A stretch of DNA of 64,000 nucleotides from Sinorhizobium americanum. GTDB lineage: Bacteria; Pseudomonadota; Alphaproteobacteria; Rhizobiales; Rhizobiaceae. The first letter of the stretch is position 1. Each line of letters begins with the position of its first letter. Where the stretch lies: positions 104,369 through 168,368 of the forward strand of contig NZ_LNQC01000064.1 in the NCBI RefSeq assembly GCF_001651855.1, given 5' to 3'. The position numbers were made by a program, and so were the translations under genes. Shown piece after piece: positions 8,298 through 18,199 of this stretch. The notes below the pieces were generated by a model, which was given only the letters and a program-made list of their open reading frames with translations, ran no database searches and had not been told where the DNA came from.

Positions 8298-9203
8298 ATG
8301 GCCCGCAACACGCTGCCGACCATTGCCGCCGGAGAGGGTGGCCTCAACCGCTACCTCGACGAAATCCGCAAATTTCCAATGCTCGAACCGCAGGAAGAGT
8401 ACATGCTCGCCAAGCGGTATCAGGAGCATGACGACCGCAGCGCCGCCCACAAGCTGGTGACGAGCCACCTGCGCCTCGTCGCCAAGATCGCAATGGGATA
8501 TCGCGGCTATGGCCTGCCGATCGGCGAAGTCGTTTCGGAAGGTAATGTCGGCCTGATGCAGGCGGTCAAGAAGTTCGAGCCCGATCGCGGCTTCCGGCTC
8601 GCCACCTATGCCATGTGGTGGATCAAGGCGGCCATTCAGGAATACATCCTGCGTTCCTGGTCGCTGGTGAAAATGGGCACGACCGCCAACCAGAAGCGCC
8701 TGTTCTTCAATCTGCGGCGGCTGAAGGGCCGCATCCAGGCGCTCGACGAAGGCGATCTCAAGCCGGAGCAGGTGAAGGAAATCGCGACGACCCTGAAGGT
8801 CAGCGAGGACGAAGTCGTTTCCATGAACCGGCGCCTCTCCGGCGACGCGTCGCTCAACGCGCCGATCAAGGCCAGCGAGGGTGACTCGGGACAGTGGCAG
8901 GACTGGCTCGTCGACGAGCACGACAACCAGGAGGAAATCCTGATCGAGCAGGACGAGCTCGAAAGTCGCCGCGCCCTGCTCGCCAACGCCATGAAGGTCC
9001 TGAACGATCGCGAGCGCCGCATCTTCGAGGCGCGTCGCTTGACCGAAGATCCGGTGACGCTGGAAGATCTTTCGACCGAATTCGACATCAGCCGTGAGCG
9101 CGTTCGCCAGATCGAGGTCCGCGCCTTCGAGAAGGTCCAGGAAGCGGTCCGCAAGGCGGCACTCGAGCGCGCCAATTCGCTGCGGGTCGTTGAGGGCGCC
9201 TGA
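8298..9203 (+). CDS. rpoH1: Heat-shock sigma factor RpoH (sigma-32), RpoH1 type
   Basis: The 301-residue protein directs RNA polymerase to heat-shock and stress promoters. It starts MARNTLPTIAAGEGGLNRY. Region 2 contains EEYMLAKRYQEHDD, the RpoH-type core-binding segment, and the -10 recognition helix LATYAMWWIKAAIQEYILRS. The RpoH box QKRLFFNLR follows directly. Region 4.2 contains the -35 helix ISRERVRQIEVRAFEKV. Sinorhizobium carries two rpoH genes, and the position after an RluD-like gene and near purA fits rpoH1. The start follows GGGGGTGCTTC. A strong hairpin terminator follows. Confidence 0.95.
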   Translation: MARNTLPTIAAGEGGLNRYLDEIRKFPMLEPQEEYMLAKRYQEHDDRSAAHKLVTSHLRLVAKIAMGYRGYGLPIGEVVSEGNVGLMQAVKKFEPDRGFRLATYAMWWIKAAIQEYILRSWSLVKMGTTANQKRLFFNLRRLKGRIQALDEGDLKPEQVKEIATTLKVSEDEVVSMNRRLSGDASLNAPIKASEGDSGQWQDWLVDEHDNQEEILIEQDELESRRALLANAMKVLNDRERRIFEARRLTEDPVTLEDLSTEFDISRERVRQIEVRAFEKVQEAVRKAALERANSLRVVEGA

Positions 9204-9234
9204 ACGGCCTCTCACATCCTTCAGAACGAAACGA

Positions 9235-9275
9235 AGCCCCGGCTGGACGCCATCCAGCCGGGGCTCTCTGTTTGT
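9235..9275. terminator. Bidirectional terminator after rpoH1
   Basis: Thirteen-base arms AGCCCCGGCTGGA and TCCAGCCGGGGCT flank a 5-base loop (9248-9252). T-rich sequence follows on both strands (CTCTGTTTGTTT on plus, TCGTTTCGTT on minus). It lies between rpoH1 and the convergent gene at 9285. Confidence 0.85.
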
Positions 9276-9284
9276 TTCGATCTT

Positions 9285-11627
9285 TTACTGGCCGCTCGCC
9301 GCGGCGGCGCTGCCGAGTGAACTCCAGGCCTGCATCGCCTTGCTGAAGGCCTCCGTGCCGCTTGCGCCTTTCTCGAGGGTCAAGAGGGCGCGGCGGCCGT
9401 TGCGGTAGGTGATCGGGATGTCGATCCAGCTACGGCTGCGCAAGAGTTCGGTGTTGCTGCCGACGGCTTCCGCGAAATCGTTGAGCGCGATCATGTGGAA
9501 GTCGTCGGTGATCTTCGCCGGGACGGCAATGAGCGGGTCACCGCGATCCTGCTCTGTGCGCTTCATCGATACGCGCTGCACGCCCTCGATGGCGCCGCCC
9601 TCGAAGTTCTCGGGCAGCGAAAAGACGAATTCGATCACGTGGCTTGCCGGCAGCGACGGATCGACATTGCGCTTGATCGTCATCAGCGCCGTCATGCCCC
9701 GGTCCGGAACGGTGATCTGGGCCTGGATCGCCGGCTCGGGCTTGGCGTCGCCGCCTGGAGACTCCTCCTTGATGGACCAGGCGACAGCGCCCGGAACCGC
9801 CGTGGGCGAAGATTGGCCAAGCCGCTCCTCATAGAGGAACATTTTCTCGCCGTCGGCGATGGAAACTTCGGTCTGCGGCGCTCCGCTGTCCTGGTTGGTG
9901 GCGGGCTGTTGGGGCTGGGCGGCGGCCTGCTCAGGCCCCGCCGCGGCGCCCTGCGGCTGGCCGGCCTCCGTCTGCGGGGCGACGGACTTGCCCTCCTGCG
10001 CTATTTCGCTGCCGTTCGCGCCGGCGGGCCCTTCGTCGCGCTCGGAGCCATCGGCAAGCAAACGCTGGGTAAACTTGCTCGATTTGTCGTCCGGCAATGC
10101 CGTACCTTCCTGGGCGCCGGACTGTTCGCCCGGCTGCACGGCAGGCTCGCCCTCACGGCCGGGCGGCGTTTGCGTCTCCGGACCGGCGGGGATGATTTTC
10201 GCGAGCATTGCGGAAAGCCAGGCATTGCCCGCTTCCCTGTTCACCCAATAGGCAAAGCCGCCACCGCCAAGGAGAAGCAGGATCACCGCAGCGATTGCCA
10301 GGCTTTTCACGTTGAAGCGGGATGGCTTGGGAGCAACGCGGTAGGAGGCAGGCCGCGGCGATACGGCCGCCGGCGCCACGTCGCCGACCTGGTCGTCTTC
10401 CTTGGCGGCAGCGTCCGAGCCGTTCGCCCTTCGGCCGGCTTCATCGAGGCCGAGCAGATCATCGATGTGATCCCATGCGGTGCCGGCGCGCTCCTCTTCG
10501 TTCGAAGCGGCCGGCGCTTTCTCCACGGGCCAGGCCCATTCAGAGACCTCCGGCTCAGCCGGCTTGTCCTTTCTGGTGTCGGCGGGCGCAGCGAAGGGAT
10601 CGCTATCGTCGAATGACCAGGCCTGCGCCGTCTCGGCCTCAGCCGGCCGCTGAGGGTGAGCGCTCGTCTCGGGCTCCACCGGATGCATGCCGAGCCGTTC
10701 CGGGCCGGCCGCCTCCTCGCGCTGCGCCTTGGCCGCCGGCGGCTCTTCACCGGCGCTTGCGGCGGGCGGAACGTCCTCCCACTCCGGCAGCGCCCATTCG
10801 GAAGGTTCCTGTTTCACCGGTGCCGCCTCGGCCGGTGGAGCTTCTTCGCCGACCGGCTCTTCCGGAGCCGTCTCTTCTTCAGGGCCGACCGTTGCCACGG
10901 GCTCGGGCTCGGGCTCGCCGCGTTCGAATTCCTCCGCATGCGGCTCGCTTGCCTCGTCGACGTGCGCTTGATGCCAGCTATCGGCTTCCGCCGCCGGCGG
11001 GAATTCCTCGGCCGGCCGAGGCTCTTCCGCCGGAACGTGTTCCTCTACCGGTGCGCCCCACTGCGGCTCGGCTGGAACGGCTTCCGGCTCCTCGCTTGCG
11101 GCAGGCGGTTCCCGATGGTGCTCGTCCGGGCCGGCCGCAGGGGTGGGCTCCGCTTCCCGCTGCTCCGGTAACTCTTGCTCGGCAGCCGGTACGTCGGCCG
11201 GAGCCGGTTCTTCGAAGGCTTGCGTGGCTTCCGGCGCCGCCTCCTCGATGCGTTCCTCGGCGGCCGCCTGCTCAACTTCTGGTGCCTCGTCCGGAACCGG
11301 TTCCGGCTCCGGCGAGACCGGAGCGGCAGCCTCCTGTTCGGCTTGCGCTTCGGCTGCATCCGGCTCGAGCAGTTCGGGCTGTTCGAGCGCTTCGGTTTCT
11401 TCGATTGCCGGCAGGGCCTCGGCGTGTTCGTTTTCGACCTCGGAGATTGCCAGTTCCAGCTTGTTCAACTGGCGATTGATCATGTCGTCCGATGGCCGCG
11501 GAGTCATGTTTTCGAGCTGGCGACGCACCGCACTGCGCGCCTTCTCGTAGACCCTGCCCCGCATTTCGGGATTGTTTTCCGACAGGCCGTCAACGGTCCT
11601 GCGAATAACTGCAACAAAATCCGCCAT
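9285..11627 (-). CDS. Large acidic Pro/Ala/Glu-rich single-pass membrane protein
   Basis: The 780 residues fall into four parts. An N-terminal helical module (about 1-70, ADFVAVIRRTVDGLSENNPEMRG then RVYEKARSAVRRQLEN) looks conserved. A region of about 330 residues is dominated by Glu, Pro and Ala and probably disordered. A transmembrane helix sits near 440-460 (LAIAAVILLLLGGGGFAYWV). Another low-complexity linker leads to a folded C-terminal domain (about 600-775; VIEFVFSLPENFEGG, RSRSWIDIPITYRNGRRALLTLEKG). The topology suggests a cytoplasmic N-terminal domain on a long flexible tether and a periplasmic C-terminal domain. I do not recognise a named family. ATG 11627 is preferred to TTG 11642 because GAGAAAG precedes it. 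Confidence 0.8.
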   Translation of the reverse strand: MADFVAVIRRTVDGLSENNPEMRGRVYEKARSAVRRQLENMTPRPSDDMINRQLNKLELAISEVENEHAEALPAIEETEALEQPELLEPDAAEAQAEQEAAAPVSPEPEPVPDEAPEVEQAAAEERIEEAAPEATQAFEEPAPADVPAAEQELPEQREAEPTPAAGPDEHHREPPAASEEPEAVPAEPQWGAPVEEHVPAEEPRPAEEFPPAAEADSWHQAHVDEASEPHAEEFERGEPEPEPVATVGPEEETAPEEPVGEEAPPAEAAPVKQEPSEWALPEWEDVPPAASAGEEPPAAKAQREEAAGPERLGMHPVEPETSAHPQRPAEAETAQAWSFDDSDPFAAPADTRKDKPAEPEVSEWAWPVEKAPAASNEEERAGTAWDHIDDLLGLDEAGRRANGSDAAAKEDDQVGDVAPAAVSPRPASYRVAPKPSRFNVKSLAIAAVILLLLGGGGFAYWVNREAGNAWLSAMLAKIIPAGPETQTPPGREGEPAVQPGEQSGAQEGTALPDDKSSKFTQRLLADGSERDEGPAGANGSEIAQEGKSVAPQTEAGQPQGAAAGPEQAAAQPQQPATNQDSGAPQTEVSIADGEKMFLYEERLGQSSPTAVPGAVAWSIKEESPGGDAKPEPAIQAQITVPDRGMTALMTIKRNVDPSLPASHVIEFVFSLPENFEGGAIEGVQRVSMKRTEQDRGDPLIAVPAKITDDFHMIALNDFAEAVGSNTELLRSRSWIDIPITYRNGRRALLTLEKGASGTEAFSKAMQAWSSLGSAAAASGQ

Positions 11628-11689
11628 CAGATGCTTTCTCAAATCCTAGTCATGCAGCCGCAGTGCGACGCCACTTCCTTGAGCCGACA

Positions 11690-12988
<1,299 letters not shown>

Positions 12989-13199
12989 AATTCTCTTCCT
13001 GTTTCACGCGCGCATCAGGACGTTGCGCTGTTCTCAAACCCGCGCATCTATACTGTGTTGTCTTTCGGAAAGCGACCCCGTTATGCCCCGTGGCCGGCCC
13101 TTTTTGCATGACAAGCGATGGCCTTAGCGCCTATATCTGCGATCTCTCCGCCGCTTCGGCAATCCATTCCCACTGCCCATCAATCCGGATCGCAGCGCC

Positions 13200-14090
13200 G
13201 TGAATTCCAAAGCCTATTTCTATCTCGCCATCACCGCGCTTTTCTGGGGCGGCAATTCTGTTGCCGGCAAGATGGCCGTCGGACACATCAGCCCGATGAT
13301 GCTGACAACGCTGCGCTGGCTCGTCGCGGTCTCGGTCATTCTTGCTCTGATGACGCCGCAAATCCGCCGGGACTGGGACAAGATCCGCACCCATTGGCTG
13401 CAGTTGCTGGCCTATGGTGCCGTCGGCTTCACGATGTTCAACGCCTTCCTCTATTCGGCGGTGAAGTATACCAGCGCCATCAATGCGGTGATCCTGCAGG
13501 CTGGCATCCCGATGCTGATCTTCCTCTTCAACTTCGTCTTCTTCCGCACGAAAGCGTCGATCGCGCAGATCGTCGGCTTCACCGTGACGCTGATCGGCGT
13601 GCTCACCACTGCCGCCCACGGAGACTTTACGAGCCTGATGCGGCTCAAGTTCAATTTCGGCGACGGGCTGATGATCCTGGCCTGCATCGTCTATGCCGTC
13701 TATACGGTCACCTTGCGCTGGAAACCGGCGATGCACTGGCAGAGCTTCATCGCCGCGCCCGCTTTCGGGGCTCTCCTCAGCTCCATTCCGCTGCTCATCT
13801 GGGAGGCCGGAAGCGGCGGCGCGATCGTGCCGGACGCGACCGGCTGGGCCATCGTTCTTTATGCGGCGATCTTTCCGTCGCTGATGTCACAGGTTCTCTA
13901 TGTCCGCGGCGTCGAAATGATCGGCGCCAATCGTGCCGGCCTCTTCATCAACGCCATTCCGGTGTATGGAACGCTGCTTTCCGTCCTGCTCGTCGGCGAG
14001 ACGTTTCACGCCTATCATCTGGTGGCATTGCTGCTCGTCCTCGGTGGCATCGCGATCGCCGAGCACGGCCGGCCGAGGCCGCCGAAGTGA
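13200..14090 (+). CDS. DMT-superfamily (EamA) transporter
   Basis: The 296-residue protein has about ten transmembrane helices arranged as two EamA repeats. The first begins YFYLAITALFWGGNSVAGK, with the conserved Trp-Gly-Gly-Asn; the second begins near residue 150. EamA proteins export or import metabolites such as amino acids and their analogues; the substrate here cannot be read. The start is a GTG with a weak ribosome site. It converges with serA across a strong bidirectional hairpin. Its placement beside serine-biosynthesis genes is suggestive but may be incidental. Confidence 0.88.
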   Translation: MNSKAYFYLAITALFWGGNSVAGKMAVGHISPMMLTTLRWLVAVSVILALMTPQIRRDWDKIRTHWLQLLAYGAVGFTMFNAFLYSAVKYTSAINAVILQAGIPMLIFLFNFVFFRTKASIAQIVGFTVTLIGVLTTAAHGDFTSLMRLKFNFGDGLMILACIVYAVYTVTLRWKPAMHWQSFIAAPAFGALLSSIPLLIWEAGSGGAIVPDATGWAIVLYAAIFPSLMSQVLYVRGVEMIGANRAGLFINAIPVYGTLLSVLLVGETFHAYHLVALLLVLGGIAIAEHGRPRPPK

Positions 14091-14117
14091 CGCGGCACAT
14101 CGTGAGCGCTCAAAGAG

Positions 14118-14144
14118 AAACGCGCCGGGGTCTCCGGCGCGTTT
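14118..14144. terminator. Bidirectional terminator between the EamA gene and serA
   Basis: Arms AAACGCGCCGG (14118-14128) and CCGGCGCGTTT (14134-14144) pair perfectly around a 5-base loop between two convergent genes. Confidence 0.8.
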
Positions 14145-14179
14145 GCGCTGCATCTCCAAGCTCGGAACAGCGTGGCTGT

Positions 14180-15775
14180 TCAATCGACGTTGAACACCAG
14201 GGGCTTTGCCTGGCGGATCGCCGCGTTGGCGCGCAGCTTATCGAGCACCGTCTCGGATACCGGGCCGTCGACATAAAGCAGCGCGATCGCATCACCGCCC
14301 TGCTTCTCGCGGCCGAGCTGGAAGTTGGCGATGTTGACGCCGGCATCGCCGAGGGTCGTGCCGATGAAGCCGATCATGCCGGGAACGTCGGTGTTGGTGA
14401 TATAGACCATGTGATTTCCGACGTCGGCATCGAGGTTGATGCCCTTGATCTGGATGAAGCGCGGCTTGCCGTCGGAGAAGACAGTGCCGGCGACCGAACG
14501 GGTCTGGTTCGCCGTCTTCACCGTCAGCTTGATGTAGCCGTCGAAGACACCCGTCTTGTCGCGCTTGACCTCGGAAAGGATGATGCCCTTTTCCTTGATC
14601 ATGATCGGTGCCGAAACCATGTTGACGTCGGCCACCTGAGGACGGATCAGGCCGGCGAGAACGGCGCTCGTCAGCGCCTTGGTGTTCATCGCTGCGGTCG
14701 ACCCGTCATAGAGGATCTCGATCTCCTTGATGGCGCTTTCCGTCGCCTGCCCGACAAAGGCTCCAAGCACGTCGGCGAGCCGGATGAAGGGTTTCAGGAT
14801 CGGCGCTTCCTCGGCGGTGATCGACGGCATGTTGATGGCGTTGGTGACGGCGCCCTTGACGAGATAGTCCGCCATCTGCTCGGCCACCTGCAGTGCCACG
14901 TTCTCCTGCGCCTCGGTGGTCGAGGCCCCGAGATGCGGCGTGCAGACGACGTTCGGCAGGCCGAAGAGCGGGCTTTCGGTGGCCGGCTCGACCTCGAAGA
15001 CGTCGAAGCCCGCGCCGTGAACGTGGCCGGACTTCAGCGCATCGGCGAGCGCCTTCTCGTCGACGAGGCCGCCGCGGGCGCAGTTGATGATGCGGACGCC
15101 CGGCTTGGTCTTGGCAATCGCTTCGCCACTCAGGATATTGCGCGTCTTGTCGGTCAGCGGCACGTGCAGGGTGATGAAGTCGGCCTGCGCGAGAAGCTCG
15201 TCCAGCTCGACCTTGACGACGCCCATTTCCTCCGCCCGCTCTTTCGACAGGAACGGATCATAGGCAAGCACGTGCATCTTGAGGCCGATCGCACGGGCAC
15301 AGACGATAGACCCGATATTGCCGGCGCCGATGACGCCGAGCACCTTGCCGGTGATCTCGACGCCCATGAACTTCGATTTTTCCCACTTGCCGGCCTGGGT
15401 GGAATTGTCGGCGGCGGGAAGCTGACGGGCGACCGCGAACATCAGCGCGACCGCGTGCTCGGCCGTGGTGATCGAGTTGCCGAAGGGCGTGTTCATGACG
15501 ATGATGCCGCGGCGCGAGGCGGCCGGAATATCGACATTGTCGACGCCGATGCCGGCGCGGCCGACGACCTTGAGATTGGTCGCCGCGGCGATCAGCTTTT
15601 CCGTCACCTTGGTGGCGGAGCGGATGGCGAGACCGTCGTAATTGCCGATGATCTCGGCAAGCTTCTCCTTGTCCTTGCCGAGCTTCGGCTGGAAATCCAC
15701 TTCGACGCCGCGGTCACGGAAGATCTGGACGGCGGTTTCCGACAGTTCATCGGATACGAGAACGCGAGGTGCCAT
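14180..15775 (-). CDS. serA: D-3-phosphoglycerate dehydrogenase
   Basis: SerA oxidises 3-phosphoglycerate with NAD to start serine biosynthesis. The 531 residues match the long form. There is a split substrate-binding domain (1-100 and about 285-315), a Rossmann domain (GVIGAGNIGSIVCARA near 150), an intervening domain (about 320-450) and a C-terminal ACT domain (about 455-530; ITNTDVPGMIGFIGTTLGDA). Catalytic residues are visible as the Arg in NCARGGLVDE, the downstream Glu, and the His in CTPHLGAST. GGAGG precedes the ATG by 6 bases. It follows serC in the same direction by 79 bases, so the pair is probably one operon under the serC leader. Confidence 0.97.
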   Translation of the reverse strand: MAPRVLVSDELSETAVQIFRDRGVEVDFQPKLGKDKEKLAEIIGNYDGLAIRSATKVTEKLIAAATNLKVVGRAGIGVDNVDIPAASRRGIIVMNTPFGNSITTAEHAVALMFAVARQLPAADNSTQAGKWEKSKFMGVEITGKVLGVIGAGNIGSIVCARAIGLKMHVLAYDPFLSKERAEEMGVVKVELDELLAQADFITLHVPLTDKTRNILSGEAIAKTKPGVRIINCARGGLVDEKALADALKSGHVHGAGFDVFEVEPATESPLFGLPNVVCTPHLGASTTEAQENVALQVAEQMADYLVKGAVTNAINMPSITAEEAPILKPFIRLADVLGAFVGQATESAIKEIEILYDGSTAAMNTKALTSAVLAGLIRPQVADVNMVSAPIMIKEKGIILSEVKRDKTGVFDGYIKLTVKTANQTRSVAGTVFSDGKPRFIQIKGINLDADVGNHMVYITNTDVPGMIGFIGTTLGDAGVNIANFQLGREKQGGDAIALLYVDGPVSETVLDKLRANAAIRQAKPLVFNVD

Positions 15776-15854
15776 GAAAGGCCTCCTTGAAACAGGGTCT
15801 GAACGGTATTGGAGTGGCTTCGCCCTCAGGGAGAGCGAAGCAAAACGCGTCGGA

Positions 15855-17033
15855 TCAGGCGGCGGCCTGCGAAAGGGTCGCTTTCTGGGTCTCGAATGCC
15901 CAGTTCAGCCACGGCATCAGCGCTTCCATATCGGCTGTCTCGATCGTCGCGCCCGCCCAGATACGGAGGCCGGAAGGGGCATCCCGATAGTGACCGATAT
16001 CGAAGGCGACGCCTTCCTTTTCGAGCAAAGCGACGACGCCCTTCGCGAACGCAGCCTGGCCGGCGGCATCGAGGGCCAACACATCCTTGTCGACGATCTT
16101 CAGGCAGACCGAGGTGTTGGAGCGGGTTTCCGCCTTGGTCGCCAGGTTGGCAATCCACGCATTTGCGTCGACGAACCGATGGATCGCGTCGGCATTGGAG
16201 TCTGCCCGGGCAATCAAGCCCTTGAGACCGCCGCCCGACTTCGCCCAGAGAAGCGCGTCGATATAATCCTCGACGCAGAGCATCGACGGCGTGTTGATCG
16301 TCTCACCGGAAAAGATGCCCTCGATCAGCTTGCCGCCGCTGGTCAGGCGGAAGATCTTCGGCAGCGGCCACGCAGGTGCATAGGTGAGCAGCCGTTCGAC
16401 TGCACGCGGCGACAGAATGAGGACGCCGTGGGCTCCCTCGCCGCCCAGAACCTTCTGCCAGGAGAAAGTGACGACGTCGAGCTTGGCGAAGTCGAGTTCC
16501 TGCGCGAAAGCGGCCGAGGTCGCGTCGCAGATCGTCAGGCCCTTGCGGTTCGCCGGGATGAAATCGGCGTTCGGGACGCGGACGCCAGAGGTCGTGCCAT
16601 TCCAGGTAAAGACCACGTCGCGGTCAAAATCGATCTTGGAGAGATCCGGCAATTCGCCATAGTCGGCCTCGAAGCGGCGGACATCGGCGAGCTTCAGCTG
16701 CTTGACCACATCGGTGACCCAGCCGGCGCCGAAACTTTCCCAGGCCAGCATGTCGACGCCACGGGCGCCAAGCAGCGACCACAGCGCCATCTCAACGGCA
16801 CCGGTGTCGGAAGCGGGCACGATACCGATGCGGTAGTCAGCCGGCACTCCAAGAATTTCGCGGGTAAGATCGATCGCTTGCTTGAGCTTCGTCTTGCCGA
16901 TCTTGGCGCGGTGCGAACGACCGAGCGGTGCATCGGAGAGAGCTTCGAGCGTCCATCCGGGACGCTTGGCGCAAGGACCAGAAGAAAAATGGGTATTTGC
17001 CGGGCGCACGGCCGGCTTGGCAGGCTTCGTCAT
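15855..17033 (-). CDS. serC: Phosphoserine aminotransferase
   Basis: SerC is a PLP enzyme that converts 3-phosphohydroxypyruvate and glutamate to phosphoserine, the step after SerA. The 392 residues belong to the class V aminotransferase fold. The PLP-binding Lys lies in [15 protein letters not shown], and [14 protein letters not shown] and [11 protein letters not shown] bear cofactor contacts. Length and sequence fit the alphaproteobacterial SerC, which differs from the E. coli type. A structured RNA leader precedes the start codon. It is first in an operon with serA. Confidence 0.95.
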   Translation of the reverse strand: MTKPAKPAVRPANTHFSSGPCAKRPGWTLEALSDAPLGRSHRAKIGKTKLKQAIDLTREILGVPADYRIGIVPASDTGAVEMALWSLLGARGVDMLAWESFGAGWVTDVVKQLKLADVRRFEADYGELPDLSKIDFDRDVVFTWNGTTSGVRVPNADFIPANRKGLTICDATSAAFAQELDFAKLDVVTFSWQKVLGGEGAHGVLILSPRAVERLLTYAPAWPLPKIFRLTSGGKLIEGIFSGETINTPSMLCVEDYIDALLWAKSGGGLKGLIARADSNADAIHRFVDANAWIANLATKAETRSNTSVCLKIVDKDVLALDAAGQAAFAKGVVALLEKEGVAFDIGHYRDAPSGLRIWAGATIETADMEALMPWLNWAFETQKATLSQAAA

Positions 17034-17100
17034 ATGCTATCCTCTCAGATAGAAGCCCCTCGTTGGGGAGGGGTGTCCCGCCATCCGAAATATTGTGGCT
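17034..17100 (-). ncRNA. serC leader RNA motif (5' UTR structure)
   Basis: On the minus strand the 5' UTR of serC contains a 6-bp hairpin (CCCCTC and GAGGGG, 17056-17073 on plus coordinates, loop CCCAAC). GGGACA precedes it, and TTCTATCTGAGAGG, which includes the ribosome site, follows. Layout and position agree with the serC RNA motif described upstream of serC-serA operons in alphaproteobacteria. Its ligand, if any, is unknown. I identified it from memory of the motif, not by a covariance search. Confidence 0.65.
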
Positions 17101-17184
17101 AGGAGAGGATGTCAAGCGGCTTGTGTCGCGTATGACACGATTTTTGGCGCTTCGAGCACATCGTGCGGTGTTGCAGACAGAGCC

Positions 17185-18021
17185 CTACCAGAGCGCGAAC
17201 CGCAAGCCTGCGCGGATTTCATGACGGGAAACGCCGTCATCGTGGCCCTTGCTGCCGCTCGCACCGGCAAGCGCCTCGGCGCCAAAGCCGAACATGTCGC
17301 CGCCGGCGATGCGGGAATAACGATAGCCGATGTCGAACTTCAACCGGTCGGTAACGTCGTAGGAGACGCCCGCTATCACCGCATAGGTGAAACGCCAGCT
17401 GTCGCGACCCTCATAGGAACCTCCGGCCGCCGCCCCGGAACAGGCACCCCCGCCGGCGATGCAGGTCGAGGTTTCCCGAACGGTCTTCCAATCGATATGC
17501 GTCGCGCCGACGCCGGCGCCGACATAGGGGGTGAAACCGGCGAGCGTCGCCAGATCGACATAGCCGTTCGCCATCAGCCCGAGAGCGGAGAAATTGCCCC
17601 TGTGGGAAAGCGCGCAGGACGTTCCGGCCCCCTCGCCCGCACAAGGGCCTGCGGTAAGCGACGAGCCGTCGAAACGGCCTTCGAAATAGTCGGCTGTCAG
17701 ATCGGCGCGGAAGACATCGGTGATCCGATAGCCCACGCCGATCGTGCCGGAGACCGGCTCATCGAAACGGGCGTTGTCGAACGGAACATTGCTGTAGCTG
17801 CCTGTGCCACCATCGAAATCGCGATAGAATGGATCACCTTCGCCGGTCCAGCCCGCGTAGCCGATGTCGCCGCGCAGATAGAGGCGGCCGCCAGCTTCCT
17901 TTTCGGTCGAGATCGTGATCTCCGGCGCGTCGAGCAGATCCTCGTCGTTCGCCGCAGAAACGCCGGGCAAGAGGAGGCCAGCGCTCAGAGCGATACCGAG
18001 AATCCCGTTTCGCCAGTCCAT
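17185..18021 (-). CDS. Outer-membrane beta-barrel protein (Omp25/RopB-like), with Cys pairs
   Basis: The 278 residues start with a signal peptide (about 1-24, GILGIALSAGLLLPGVSAAN). An eight-stranded-barrel pattern of alternating residues follows, and the C-terminus HEIRAGLRFALW ends in an aromatic, as in BAM substrates. Family segments include LYLRGDIGYAGWTG, GTIGVGYRITDVFRADLT, YVGAGVGATHI and LKFDIGYRYSRI. Two predicted surface loops each have a Cys pair (PCAGEGAGTSC and TCIAGGGAC), which is unusual for barrels and suggests disulfides. ATG 18021 has GAGGG 8 bases upstream. A perfect CtrA full box lies about 80 bases upstream. It is tandem with a paralogue. Confidence 0.87.
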   Translation of the reverse strand: MDWRNGILGIALSAGLLLPGVSAANDEDLLDAPEITISTEKEAGGRLYLRGDIGYAGWTGEGDPFYRDFDGGTGSYSNVPFDNARFDEPVSGTIGVGYRITDVFRADLTADYFEGRFDGSSLTAGPCAGEGAGTSCALSHRGNFSALGLMANGYVDLATLAGFTPYVGAGVGATHIDWKTVRETSTCIAGGGACSGAAAGGSYEGRDSWRFTYAVIAGVSYDVTDRLKFDIGYRYSRIAGGDMFGFGAEALAGASGSKGHDDGVSRHEIRAGLRFALW

Positions 18022-18098
18022 GTCGCATGCCCTCGCCAGTCGTCGACGCCACCCGAAAAGCCTCGTGGCGGTTCTCGTTAACTGTTGGCAGGCACAGG

Positions 18099-18113
18099 TT
18101 AACCGGCGGTTAA
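18099..18113 (-). promoter_or_regulatory. CtrA full box TTAA-N7-TTAA upstream of the first Omp gene
   Basis: On the minus strand this reads TTAACCGCCGGTTAA, a perfect TTAA-N7-TTAA in the TTAACC form, 78-92 bases upstream of the start codon. Additional TTAA half-sites lie on each side, at 18078-18081 and 18123-18126 (the latter TTAACC). It is the densest half-site cluster I see in the window. Confidence 0.6.
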
Positions 18114-18153
18114 GCATGTTTGTTAACCGCTTGCATTTCCCTACACAAAGGAA

Positions 18154-18173
18154 AGGGCCGCAAACGCGGCCCT
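18154..18173 (-). terminator. Terminator after the second Omp gene
   Basis: Perfect arms AGGGCCGC and GCGGCCCT with a 4-base loop, followed on the minus strand by TTCC. It lies about 30 bases beyond the stop codon at 18200 and separates the tandem barrel genes. Confidence 0.7.
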
Positions 18174-18199
18174 CAGGAAATGCGCTCCGTCAAATTCCA

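Noticed and set aside
13118..15790. An 890-codon open frame on the plus strand across the EamA gene and serA
   Set aside because: It overlaps the EamA and serA genes in other frames, has biased low-complexity composition typical of antisense frames in GC-rich DNA, and has no ribosome site or recognisable domain.
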